Positions 42,585-51,083 of a stretch of 64,000 nucleotides of DNA are shown here, in pieces. Made by a program: the position numbers and the translations under genes. How positions within the stretch are numbered: the stretch's first letter is position 1; every line of letters begins with the position of its first letter. Under the pieces are notes generated by a model. It saw only the letters and a program-made list of their open reading frames with translations. It was not told the DNA's origin and did no database searches. The stretch spans positions 272,932-336,931 of the forward strand of contig CAUDCW010000001.1 in the NCBI GenBank assembly GCA_958448165.1. The letters run 5' to 3'. This DNA comes from an uncultured Oscillospiraceae bacterium (lineage in GTDB: Bacteria > Bacillota > Clostridia > Oscillospirales > Acutalibacteraceae).

Positions 42585-42775
42585 TTGAGTTGACGACATT
42601 AGCACACAAATGGGGTGTTTTGAGTTTTTTGGGGTGTTTGAGGTATAGGTATGCAAAGTATTATATAATATGTATTATCTGTTCTTTCTTTCGCAAGGGG
42701 AAGTTATATAGAACTTTACATAACCACCCTCAAAACACCACATTTTTTCAAAAACACCACATTTTGCCGATGTCA
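42585..42775. repeat. Imperfect long inverted repeat
   Basis: The left arm (about 42588-42643) contains GGGGTGTTTTGAG and GGGGTGTTTGAGG. The right arm (about 42727-42775) is the reverse complement with CCTCAAAACACCACATTT and CAAAAACACCACATTT. Both outer ends keep a GACAT-like box. The AT-rich centre of about 80 bp has no gene. It may be a decayed MITE or a large hairpin between metH and lexA. Confidence 0.6.
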
Positions 42776-42792
42776 TCAGAAAAAAGCCTAAA

Positions 42793-42902
42793 CCTGTTAC
42801 AAGAATTTATTAATTCAAGAGCCGCTTGCGGCGACAACCAAAATTATTCTTTATTCTTTACAGCGGCGAAGCCGCCCATCTCCACTCTCCACTCTTCACT
42901 CT
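42793..42902 (+). repeat. Intergenic repeat family, copy E (right-end fragment)
   Basis: TTAATTCAAGAGCCGCTTGCGGCGACAACC-type end (split by the small hairpin GCCGCTTGCGGC), a second GCGGCGAAGCCGC hairpin and a right heptamer tail CACTCTCCACTCTTCACTCT. It ends 4 bp before the lexA stop codon. Confidence 0.8.
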
Positions 42903-42906
42903 AAAA

Positions 42907-43494
42907 TTAATAGTACCTTATAACCTCAATCACCCTGCCGAGAATTGAGCACTCGGGAACGATAATCGGCTCATAATTCGGGTTTTCCGGCTGCAGGCGA
43001 TAATGCCCGTTCTCTTTGTAAAACCGCTTGACTGTCGCCTCGTCCTCAATCAGCGCAACCACAATTTCGCCATTTTCCGCAGTTTGCTCTCTGTTGACAA
43101 CAACAATATCGCCGTCAAGTATTCCGGCGTTTATCATACTGTCGCCCTGAATTCTCAGCGCAAAAAGCTCTCTGCCCCGACGTACATTTTCGCTCACCGG
43201 CACATACCCCTCGATATCCTCTATCGCTTCAATCGGCAGTCCTGCCGTGACCTTGCCCATAATCGGCACAGCCGACGACGGTTCGTTGTTTGTAAGGCGT
43301 ATTGTGCGGTTGAGCTTTTCCTCCTTGTCGATAAAGCCAAGGTTCTTAAGCGTTTTTAAATGTGAATGAACAGTAGATGTCGAGCGCAGACCCGTTGCGG
43401 CGCAAATATCCCTTACCGACGGCGAATGACCGCTCTGACTGCATTCGGTGATATATTTAAGTATTTTCTGCTGGCTTTGTGTTAAAGGCTTCAT
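42907..43494 (-). CDS. lexA: LexA repressor
   Basis: The start is ATG at 43494 after CGGAGGG, giving 195 residues. The winged helix (1-65) has SVRDICAATGLRSTSTVHSH as recognition part. The self-cleavage site is Ala84-Gly85 (KVTAGLP). The catalytic dyad is Ser119 (QGDSM) and Lys156 (ATVKRF). It represses the SOS regulon until RecA filaments trigger autocleavage. Its promoter carries a candidate LexA box, suggesting autoregulation. Confidence 0.97.
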   Translation of the reverse strand: MKPLTQSQQKILKYITECSQSGHSPSVRDICAATGLRSTSTVHSHLKTLKNLGFIDKEEKLNRTIRLTNNEPSSAVPIMGKVTAGLPIEAIEDIEGYVPVSENVRRGRELFALRIQGDSMINAGILDGDIVVVNREQTAENGEIVVALIEDEATVKRFYKENGHYRLQPENPNYEPIIVPECSILGRVIEVIRYY

Positions 43495-43559
43495 AGTAAC
43501 CCTCCGGTTCAAGGCAATATTGCAGGCACTTTTTGTTGCGGATATATTTTTACAAGTTT

Positions 43560-43598
43560 ATTATAACAGTCAGCGCAAAAATAGTCAAACATTTGTTT
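43560..43598 (-). promoter_or_regulatory. lexA promoter and candidate LexA operator
   Basis: TTGACT (43588-43583), 17 bp, TATAAT (43565-43560). A palindrome AAAC-ATTT-GTTT (43587-43598) overlaps the -35 box. It fits the Gram-positive SOS core AACNNNNGTT, although the outer G and C of the Bacillus consensus are A and T here. Confidence 0.7.
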
Positions 43599-43632
43599 TG
43601 TTTTTTTGCAAAAAAGTCTTTTACACCGCATT

Positions 43633-43807
43633 TAGGAAACACTGATTAAATTGCTTGCGCATATTGCGCCGTCAGATTTTTCGTCAGGTTGGACAAATAA
43701 ACCGCAGTAACGCTGACGTATTGCGAGGATTTTCGGGTCAGGCTGACGGAAAATGTGCAAGCAAGATGTGCAAACAGCTTCAGCGTGATTTATTCAGTGT
43801 TTCCTTT
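43633..43807. mobile_element. MITE, copy 1
   Basis: About 174 bp with terminal inverted repeats AGGAAACACTGATTAAAT and, at the other end, ATTTATTCAGTGTTTCC. The inside is about 88 percent identical by eye to the copy at 44793 and in the same orientation. It contains no open frame. It lies in the gap between the lexA promoter and the M14 peptidase gene. The outermost TA of this copy has decayed. Confidence 0.85.
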
Positions 43808-43856
43808 ACTAACCGTTGCAATATGCCTGCCCTCTTGGTATAATATTGTTGTATAA

Positions 43857-44771
43857 TCACATAATTGTGCACAAAGCGAGCATTTCTTCAAGGCGTGTGT
43901 AAATCTCATGCAGCTTCGACGCCGGCAGAGGATTTCTGCCGATGCCGATCTCGACGGTAAAGGCAGGCTTTTTCAGCTCCTCGATAAACCAGTCCTTAAA
44001 TCCTCCGCCTATTGCAAGTCCGCTCGGCGATGACAGGGCATATCCGCTTGAACGTGCCATAACCTCAGCCATAAGGCGTGACCTTTTTGGGGTTTCACTG
44101 CCGTAGCTCCAGTATATCTCCTCTCCCTGGCTGTGAAACGCCGTTGCATGGCGAATGTTCCTTGTGCGGCATAGCTTTGTAAGAGCCTTTGTTTCAGGCT
44201 CACTTTCAGGCATTTCGCCGCCGTACTGTGTTATCGACGGCCCGCTTATGCCGCAGTTTTGCTCACGCAGCTTCAGTTCCCTCCAGCCGGCATTGAAGTT
44301 GTGATTGATGTCAACGCCAAAAGCGTTTGCCTGCCAGCGGTGTGCTTTTCCGTCGGCAATTTCGCTCACTCGGCGTTCGTATTTTCCTGCCGCACATTCA
44401 CCGTTTAACGATATTTCAACACCGTCGGGGTTTACACAGGGGATAATTATCAGACCTCTGCGGTCTAAAAAACGGTCAATATTAATTCCGCACACACTGC
44501 CGCCTGTTTCTACACATCGGCACACGGTTTCCAGAAAGCGGAACAGCAAAAGACTTGTCAGCCATTCCATACCGTGAAATGCGCCGCAAAAAAGCACTTG
44601 CTCGTCCTCACAGCCAAGCGAGAACGACTCAATTTTTCTGCCGCAGCGGCTCTCGCCTATCGGCTCATACTTTAAAAACGGGAACTGCTCTGTGAGCATT
44701 TTTGTTATTCGTGTGCGGTTTTGTTCGTCCGCAGGAGTATCGTAATATTTTGTTTTTACCAACACTCTCAA
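43857..44771 (-). CDS. M14-family zinc carboxypeptidase (gamma-D-glutamyl-diamino acid peptidase-like)
   Basis: The product has 304 residues with a complete M14 active site: zinc ligands His66 and Glu69 (FHGMEW), His213 (AFHSQGEE) and catalytic Glu274 (FTVEIGIG). The substrate-positioning NPDG and DINHNFNAGW are present. No signal peptide is visible. Similar single-domain enzymes in Firmicutes trim the stem peptide of peptidoglycan, so a murein recycling or sporulation role is likely. It stands alone between two copies of the same MITE. Confidence 0.88.
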   Translation of the reverse strand: MRVLVKTKYYDTPADEQNRTRITKMLTEQFPFLKYEPIGESRCGRKIESFSLGCEDEQVLFCGAFHGMEWLTSLLLFRFLETVCRCVETGGSVCGINIDRFLDRRGLIIIPCVNPDGVEISLNGECAAGKYERRVSEIADGKAHRWQANAFGVDINHNFNAGWRELKLREQNCGISGPSITQYGGEMPESEPETKALTKLCRTRNIRHATAFHSQGEEIYWSYGSETPKRSRLMAEVMARSSGYALSSPSGLAIGGGFKDWFIEELKKPAFTVEIGIGRNPLPASKLHEIYTRLEEMLALCTIM

Positions 44772-44792
44772 ATCCTTTCGTGGTTTGTATTA

Positions 44793-44969
44793 TAGGGAAA
44801 CACTGATTAAATTGTTTGTGCATATTGCGCCGTCAGATTTTTCGTCAGCTTGCACAAATAAACCGCAGTAATGCTGACGCATTGCGAGGATTTTTTGGGT
44901 AAGCTGGCGGAAAATATGCAAGCAAGATGTGCAAACAGCTTTCAGCGTGATTTATTCAGTGTTTCCCTA
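44793..44969. mobile_element. MITE, copy 2, with TA target duplication
   Basis: 177 bp starting TA-GGGAAACACTGATTAAAT and ending ATTTATTCAGTGTTTCCC-TA. The inverted termini and the flanking TA fit mobilisation by an IS630/Tc1-type transposase, none of which is encoded in this window. It lies in direct orientation to copy 1, on the other side of the M14 gene. Confidence 0.88.
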
Positions 44970-45018
44970 AATAAAGTTATGTTATCATTTTAAAATTTAT
45001 GTATGGGGGAAAGTTAAA

Positions 45019-45564
45019 ATGGAGTTATTTGAAAAGACCTTAAGCAGTAAAGAAATTTTTGACGGACGTGTTATCCACGTTACGGTTGATGAAATTGAGC
45101 TTGAAAACGGCCACAAGTCAACCAGAGAGGTCGTGGGACATCCCGGCGGAGTGTGCATAGCCGCACTGACCGATAACGATGAGCTGTTGTTCGTCAGACA
45201 ATTCCGCTACCCATACAAGGAGGTTGTGCTTGAGCTTCCCGCAGGCAAGCTTGAAAAAGGTCAGAATCCTCTTGAGAACGGCAAACGTGAGCTAAAGGAA
45301 GAAACAGGCGCAGTCGGCACAGCTTATTGCTCACTCGGTCAGCTTTATCCCTCGCCGGGCTACTGTGCCGAAATCATACATCTTTATTTCTGCCGTGTTA
45401 AGGACTTCGGCGACACCAACCCCGACGAGGATGAATTTTTAAAGATAGAAAAAATTCCTCTTGACCGTGCTGTCGAAATGGTTCTGAACAATCAGATACC
45501 CGATTCAAAAACTCAGGTTGCAGTGCTTAAAACTGCAATGCTGAAAAAACTTGGCAAAATTTAA
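45019..45564 (+). CDS. nudF: ADP-ribose pyrophosphatase-like Nudix hydrolase
   Basis: The product has 181 residues. The Nudix box is at 76-98 (GKLEKGQ...RELKEETG). The first Glu of the box is Gln82, while the metal-binding REXXEE is intact. The downstream Pro (LYPSPGY) typical of ADP-ribose pyrophosphatases is present. It hydrolyses ADP-ribose to AMP and ribose 5-phosphate. It heads a probable operon with a membrane protein and ribF. A strong GGGGGAAAG site precedes the ATG. Confidence 0.9.
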   Translation: MELFEKTLSSKEIFDGRVIHVTVDEIELENGHKSTREVVGHPGGVCIAALTDNDELLFVRQFRYPYKEVVLELPAGKLEKGQNPLENGKRELKEETGAVGTAYCSLGQLYPSPGYCAEIIHLYFCRVKDFGDTNPDEDEFLKIEKIPLDRAVEMVLNNQIPDSKTQVAVLKTAMLKKLGKI

Positions 45565-45578
45565 GGAGGCATGATAAA

Positions 45579-45983
45579 ATGCCGGTAAATTTAGTTTTTC
45601 TTTTTGCCGCAGGCGCCGTGCTTGCGCTTGCGCTTGTGTTCTGTCTTGTGAACAAGCCGAAAAAGCCGTTATTCACCGGAACAACCCTTATTATTCTTAT
45701 CATATTTCTTCTGTCAACCGAGCTTATAAATATGGGACTTTCAACACCGACAATTATTTCGCTTCCACAGGGCTTTGTAAACGCAATGGTCGGCTTTCTT
45801 ACCGCCCAGAACTCGCCGAACACCGTAACGCTTGAACAGGCGTTTAATATATATATGTATATCGACATCGGTCTTATCGCTCTGTGCATTATATCGCTTG
45901 TAGTTGAGGTACGCAGTATTTTTACACTTACACCTAAAAAGAGCGACGAGCAGTCAAAGAAAAAGGAAGAATCAAAGGAATAA
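45579..45983 (+). CDS. Small membrane protein of unknown function
   Basis: The product has 134 residues with three hydrophobic helices (about 4-23, 33-52 and 92-110). An extracytoplasmic loop and a highly charged cytoplasmic tail (KKSDEQSKKKEESKE) complete it. No family was recognised. It is 14 bp after the Nudix gene, and ribF starts directly after its stop, so the three are surely cotranscribed. Confidence 0.75.
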   Translation: MPVNLVFLFAAGAVLALALVFCLVNKPKKPLFTGTTLIILIIFLLSTELINMGLSTPTIISLPQGFVNAMVGFLTAQNSPNTVTLEQAFNIYMYIDIGLIALCIISLVVEVRSIFTLTPKKSDEQSKKKEESKE

Positions 45984-45984
45984 T

Positions 45985-46911
45985 ATGAAAATATATCAAG
46001 ATATCGCACAGCCGAACGGCGAGCTGTCACTTGCGCTCGGCTTTTTTGACGGTCTGCACAAGGGGCATCAGAGCGTTATAGCCGCCGCTGTTCAGCAAAA
46101 AAAGCACGGGCTTACCCCGGCGATGCTCACCTTCAGTGACAGTCCGCACGGCGTTTTGTCAAAAAAAACGGTGCCGCGCCTTATGACCCGTGAAAACCGC
46201 TACGAGCTTTTAGAACAGCTCGGTATTGAAGTACTGTATGAGCTGGACTTTGAAAGCATCAGGAATATTCCGCCCGAGGCTTTTGTCAGCGAAATTCTGC
46301 ACAGCGCTCTCGGTGCAAAAAAGGTTTTCTGCGGCTTTAACTACCGTTTCGGGAAGGCAGGCGCAGGGGACGAAAAAGCACTCCACACATTTTGCGCTCA
46401 GCACGGCATATCCGCCGTAACACTGCCGCCTGTGCTTTTTGAAAACGAGATTGTAAGCTCCACCCGTATAAGAACGGCTCTTGCAAACGGCGAAATAAAA
46501 AAAGCAAACCAAATGCTTGGCAGGCGCTTTTCGTTTGACTTCACCGTGCGTCACGGCAACGAGCTTGGGCGAAAAATGGAAACGCCGACAATAAACCAGC
46601 CGATACCGGCGGATTTTATTCTTCCGAAATTCGGCGTTTACGCCGCCTTTGCAATTATCGGCGGCAAAGCACACAGAGCGGTTACAAACATCGGCATAAA
46701 GCCGACAGTCGGCTCGGATTCTCCGCTTGCCGAAACCTGGATTTTAGACGACAACATCGGCAGCCTATACGGCTTGAATCCGAAAATTGAGCTTGTCGAA
46801 TTTATAAGACCAGAAAAGAAATTCTCGGGCATAAATGAGCTTCAGGCGGCTATTCTCAGGGACGGAGAAACGGCAAAAAATATTTTTGAAAGTATCGGTA
46901 CGGCGTTGTAA
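45985..46911 (+). CDS. ribF: Bifunctional riboflavin kinase / FAD synthetase
   Basis: The start is ATG at 45985, with AAAGGAA inside the previous gene's end, giving 308 residues. The N-terminal adenylyltransferase domain (about 1-180) has GFFDGLHKGH and STRIRTAL. The C-terminal kinase domain (about 185-305) has RHGNELGRKMETPTIN and TNIGIKPTVG. It makes FMN and FAD. Confidence 0.96.
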   Translation: MKIYQDIAQPNGELSLALGFFDGLHKGHQSVIAAAVQQKKHGLTPAMLTFSDSPHGVLSKKTVPRLMTRENRYELLEQLGIEVLYELDFESIRNIPPEAFVSEILHSALGAKKVFCGFNYRFGKAGAGDEKALHTFCAQHGISAVTLPPVLFENEIVSSTRIRTALANGEIKKANQMLGRRFSFDFTVRHGNELGRKMETPTINQPIPADFILPKFGVYAAFAIIGGKAHRAVTNIGIKPTVGSDSPLAETWILDDNIGSLYGLNPKIELVEFIRPEKKFSGINELQAAILRDGETAKNIFESIGTAL

Positions 46912-46981
46912 ATACGCCGCAGTTATGATAAAATATCAGCATAAACGCTATAAGCGAAAGCATAAAACAGGGGGTAATCAA

Positions 46982-49900
46982 ATGTCAGAGGTAACCAGAG
47001 TTTTTGTTGAAAAGAAACCGGGATTTGACGTTGAGGCAAAGCAGATGCTTTGGGATCTGCGCCACAATCTCGGACTTAAGCAAATTGAAGGACTCAGACT
47101 GCTTAACAGATACGATGTTTCGGGACTTTCTTCCGAACAGTTTGAAGCTGCAAAGAGAACGGTATTTTCCGAACCGAACCAGGACAACGTGTATGACGAG
47201 GAGTTTTCATATGACGAGGGCTCAAAGGTGTTCGCAATGGAATATCTGCCGGGTCAGTATGACCAGAGAGCCGACAGCGCCGCACAGTGCGCCCAGCTTT
47301 TAACACAGCAGGAAAGACCGCAGGTTATAAGCGCGAAGGTTATTGTTCTGTCGGGCGATATTTCAGACGAGGACTTTGAAAAGGTAAAGAGCTACCTAGT
47401 TAACCCTGTTGAATCAAGGGTTGCCTCAATGGACAAGCCTGAAAGCCTTGACATTCCCGTTACCGTACCCGACAATGTTGCAAGAGTAACAGGCTTTATA
47501 GATTTTGACGACGAGCAGATGCAGGAGTACTACAGCTCAATGGGCTTTGCGATGACGCTTTCCGACCTCAAATTCTGCCGTGATTATTTTAAGAATGACG
47601 AACACCGTGACCCGACCGTGACGGAGCTCAGAGTTATCGACACATATTGGTCAGACCACTGCCGCCATACTACATTTTTGACAAGACTTGAGAAAATTGA
47701 GATAGAAAAGGGCGCTCTGACAGGCGTTATCGAGGACGCACTCAAGGCATATTACGATGCAAGAGATGAGGTTTACGGCAAGGACAGCACAAGGAACGTA
47801 TCACTTATGGATATGGCTCTTTGCGGTATGAAGCTTCTTAAAAAGAGAGGACTTATCCCCGACCTTGACGAGAGCGAGGAAATCAACGCCTGCTCAATCG
47901 AGGTTCCCGTAACAATAGACGGTAAAACAGAAAAATGGCTCGTTCAGTTCAAGAACGAAACCCACAACCACCCGACCGAGATCGAGCCTTTCGGCGGCGC
48001 GGCAACCTGCCTCGGCGGCGCAATCCGTGACCCGCTTTCGGGCAGAGCCTATGTATATCAGGCTATGCGTGTAACAGGCTCGGGCGACCCGACAATTCCG
48101 TTCAAGGACACAATGCACGGCAAGCTGCCGACAAGAAAAATTACAACAGGCGCTGCGGCAGGCTACAGCTCCTACGGCAACCAGATAGGCCTTGCAACCG
48201 GTCAGGTTACAGAGCTTTATGACCCGGGCTATGTCGCAAAGAGAATGGAAATCGGCGCAGTTATCGGCGCATCTCCGAAAGAAAACGTTGTAAGAGAGGT
48301 TCCTGCCCCGGGTGATATTATTGTTCTGCTCGGCGGTGCAACGGGCCGTGACGGCTGCGGCGGTGCAACAGGCTCTTCAAAGGCTCACACAGAGCAGTCG
48401 ATTGAAACCTGCGGTGCAGAGGTACAGAAGGGTAATCCGCCGACAGAGAGAAAAATCCAGCGACTTTTCAGAGATAAAAAGGTTGCCAATATGATAAAGC
48501 GCTGCAACGACTTCGGCGCAGGCGGCGTTTGCGTTGCCATAGGCGAGCTTGCAGACGGACTCAACATTGACCTCGACAAGGTGACAAAGAAATACGAGGG
48601 ACTTGACGGCACCGAGCTTGCAATATCCGAATCACAGGAGAGAATGGCGGTTGTTCTTGACCCGAAGGACGTAGAAAAATTCATCAGCCTTGCAGGCAGC
48701 GAAAACCTTGAAGCAACAGCGGTTGCGGTTGTTTCGGAAAATCCAAGACTTACAATGAACTGGCGAGGTGACACTATCGTGAGCCTCAGCCGTGAATTTT
48801 TGAATACAAACGGCGTTACACAGGTTGCAAGCGCATTCATCACAGCCCCCGACCAGACCAAGGCATACAGAAATCAGATCCCGCAGGCGCTTGCAGATAT
48901 GCCGGTTGAAGAAGCATTCAAGGCGAACCTTTCAAGACTTGAGGTTTGCTCGCAGATTGGTCTTTCGGAGCGTTTTGACGCAAGCATCGGCGCGGCTACC
49001 GTAAATATGCCGTTCGGAGGCAAATATCAGCTCACGCCGACAGAGGCAATGGCGGCAAAAATTCCGCTTGAGCAGGGCGAAACAGACGATGCAACAGCAA
49101 TGAGCTTCGGCTATATTCCCGGCACATCACGCTGGAGTCCGTTTCACGGCTCGGCATACGCAGTGCTTGAATCAATGTCAAAGCTGCTTGCAATCGGCGC
49201 AAATCCGCTTAAGGCAAGGCTCACATTCCAGGAGTATTTCGAGCGTCTGCACGACAAGCCTGAGCGTTGGGGCAAGCCGGCAGCGGCACTTCTGGGCGCA
49301 ATGACAGCACAGATTGAAATGGGAATTCCGTCAATCGGCGGCAAGGACAGTATGAGCGGCTCGTTTGAACAGCTTGACGTTCCGCCTACACTCGTCAGCT
49401 TTGCCGTTACAATGACAAAGGCATCAAAGACAATCTCCTCAGAATTCAAAAAGGCAGGCTCAAGAGTAATTTATGTTCCTCTCCCGGAGGACGACAAAAC
49501 GGCAATGCCGATTTGGTGTCAGGTCAAGGAAATGTATCAGAAGGTTTATGACCTTATGGAGCAGGGCAGAGTTCTGAGCGCAGGCGTTGTCAAGGAAGGC
49601 GGCGCAGCGGCACAGGTCTGCAAGATGTGCTTCGGCAACAAGCTCGGCTTTAAGTTTGACCACGAGCTTACCGCAAAGGAAATGTTTGCACCGCTGAGCG
49701 GCTCGCTCATTCTTGAAATGGCAGACAACGACGAGGCTGACGGCTTCCTTTACTACAACCTCGGTACAACAACCGACGATGCGGTAATTGACACAGTATC
49801 CGCAAAGTTTGACATAGACGAGCTTATAGAAGCCTGGACGGGCAAGCTTGAAAAGGTATTCCCGACAAAGGCAGACTGCCCGAAAATCACCGTTGACGCA

Positions 49901-50746
49901 CCGCTTTACACCGAGAGAAGCACAAAAGCACCTGCAATAAAGTCAGCAAAGCCGACCGTATTTATCCCGGTATTCCCCGGCACAAACTGCGAGGTTGACA
50001 CAGCAAGAGCATTTGCCAAGGCAGGCGCAAACCCGGAGCTTCTGATTGTCAAGAACTTAAAGCCGTCCGACATTGAAGAAACCATTGAAGAAATGGAAAA
50101 AATGATAAGACGCGCTCAGATAATTATGTTCCCCGGCGGCTTCAGCGGCGGTGACGAACCGGACGGTTCGGGCAAGTTCATAGCCACAACCTTCCGCAAC
50201 CCGAGAATCGCCCAGGCTGTAACAGATCTGCTTGACACCCGTGACGGTCTTATGCTCGGCATCTGCAACGGCTTCCAGGCACTTATCAAGCTTGGTCTTG
50301 TGCCGTTCGGCAAGATAACAGACATCAAGGATGGCGACCCGACACTGACATTCAACACTGTCGGCAGACATATTTCCCATATGGCTTACACAAGAGTTAC
50401 CTCGGTTAAATCACCGTGGCTGTCGGGCGTTAACGCAGGCGATGTGTTTGCAGTGCCGATTTCTCACGGCGAGGGCAGATTTGTGGCAAGCGACGAAACC
50501 GTAAAGGCTCTCGCACGCAACGGACAGATTGCAACACAGTATGTTGATTTGAGCGGCAAGCCGAGCGATGATATTCAGTGGAACGTCAACGGTTCAATCT
50601 GTGCAATCGAGGGCATCACAAGCCCTGACGGCAGAATCCTCGGCAAGATGGGACACTCTGAAAGAAAGGGCGACAATCTGTATTCAAATGTTCCTTTTGA
50701 AAAGGACCAGAAGCTCTTTGAAAGCGGCGTAAACTATTTTAAATGA
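46982..50746 (+). CDS. purL: Single-chain phosphoribosylformylglycinamidine synthase (PurL with glutaminase domain)
   Basis: The start is ATG at 46982 after AGGGGG, giving 1254 residues. The N-terminal and FGAM synthase part (1-980) includes DTYWSDHCRHTTF and ETHNHPTEIEPFGGAATCLG (ATP/substrate loops). The C-terminal class I amidotransferase (about 990-1254) has Cys1095 (LGICNGF), His1162 and Glu1164 (SHGEGR). It makes FGAM in purine synthesis without separate PurS and PurQ. It follows ribF by 70 bp. No purine riboswitch was seen in that gap. Confidence 0.97.
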   Translation: MSEVTRVFVEKKPGFDVEAKQMLWDLRHNLGLKQIEGLRLLNRYDVSGLSSEQFEAAKRTVFSEPNQDNVYDEEFSYDEGSKVFAMEYLPGQYDQRADSAAQCAQLLTQQERPQVISAKVIVLSGDISDEDFEKVKSYLVNPVESRVASMDKPESLDIPVTVPDNVARVTGFIDFDDEQMQEYYSSMGFAMTLSDLKFCRDYFKNDEHRDPTVTELRVIDTYWSDHCRHTTFLTRLEKIEIEKGALTGVIEDALKAYYDARDEVYGKDSTRNVSLMDMALCGMKLLKKRGLIPDLDESEEINACSIEVPVTIDGKTEKWLVQFKNETHNHPTEIEPFGGAATCLGGAIRDPLSGRAYVYQAMRVTGSGDPTIPFKDTMHGKLPTRKITTGAAAGYSSYGNQIGLATGQVTELYDPGYVAKRMEIGAVIGASPKENVVREVPAPGDIIVLLGGATGRDGCGGATGSSKAHTEQSIETCGAEVQKGNPPTERKIQRLFRDKKVANMIKRCNDFGAGGVCVAIGELADGLNIDLDKVTKKYEGLDGTELAISESQERMAVVLDPKDVEKFISLAGSENLEATAVAVVSENPRLTMNWRGDTIVSLSREFLNTNGVTQVASAFITAPDQTKAYRNQIPQALADMPVEEAFKANLSRLEVCSQIGLSERFDASIGAATVNMPFGGKYQLTPTEAMAAKIPLEQGETDDATAMSFGYIPGTSRWSPFHGSAYAVLESMSKLLAIGANPLKARLTFQEYFERLHDKPERWGKPAAALLGAMTAQIEMGIPSIGGKDSMSGSFEQLDVPPTLVSFAVTMTKASKTISSEFKKAGSRVIYVPLPEDDKTAMPIWCQVKEMYQKVYDLMEQGRVLSAGVVKEGGAAAQVCKMCFGNKLGFKFDHELTAKEMFAPLSGSLILEMADNDEADGFLYYNLGTTTDDAVIDTVSAKFDIDELIEAWTGKLEKVFPTKADCPKITVDAPLYTERSTKAPAIKSAKPTVFIPVFPGTNCEVDTARAFAKAGANPELLIVKNLKPSDIEETIEEMEKMIRRAQIIMFPGGFSGGDEPDGSGKFIATTFRNPRIAQAVTDLLDTRDGLMLGICNGFQALIKLGLVPFGKITDIKDGDPTLTFNTVGRHISHMAYTRVTSVKSPWLSGVNAGDVFAVPISHGEGRFVASDETVKALARNGQIATQYVDLSGKPSDDIQWNVNGSICAIEGITSPDGRILGKMGHSERKGDNLYSNVPFEKDQKLFESGVNYFK

Positions 50747-50756
50747 GTTTGGATTT

Positions 50757-50938
50757 TTCAGTTTTGAGTTGAGCCGACAGAAATGTGAAACGAGTGCGTA
50801 GGGAACGGTCTTGACTGTTCCGGCTCGTTGTGCTGAATATTATATACGCATCGCAGTGAAGAGCTTTAAGCATTGAGGTATTAACAAAAAGCTTAAATCC
50901 GGCATCTCAAAGCTCTCGACTCCGAACTCTAAACTAAA
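50757..50938 (+). repeat. Intergenic repeat family, copy F (left half)
   Basis: The left heptamer remnant (TTTTGAGTTGAG) begins about 12 bp after the purL stop. It is followed by AACGAGTGCGTAGGGAACGG and the sub-hairpin GGAACGGTC-TT-GACTGTTCC, then diverged sequence and CTCTAAACTAAAGCTT. The right half is not recognisable. Together with the terminator at 50978 it explains the 337-bp gap before the YeiH gene. Confidence 0.7.
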
Positions 50939-50977
50939 GCTTAAATCACAAAATATAAATTTCATTCAATAAGCGTG

Positions 50978-51012
50978 GCGACCGTAACAAAACAAGTTGC
51001 GGTCGCTTTTTA
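50978..51012 (+). terminator. Terminator downstream of purL
   Basis: Arms GCGACCGTAAC (50978-50988) and GTTGCGGTCGC (50996-51006) with one G-T pair, then TTTTT. Repeat copy F would therefore lie in the purL 3' untranslated region. Confidence 0.85.
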
Positions 51013-51083
51013 GAGTATATTTTTCAATATTCAAACTGATATTAGTATAAGAATGCAAGCACACAAAAGAAAGGGGTACTACC

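Noticed and set aside
44793..44969. Coding insertion sequence
   Set aside because: The element is 177 bp with no open frame, so it cannot encode a transposase; it was kept as a MITE.
46912..46981. Purine riboswitch before purL
   Set aside because: 70 bp without the conserved loops; translation probably continues from the ribF transcript.
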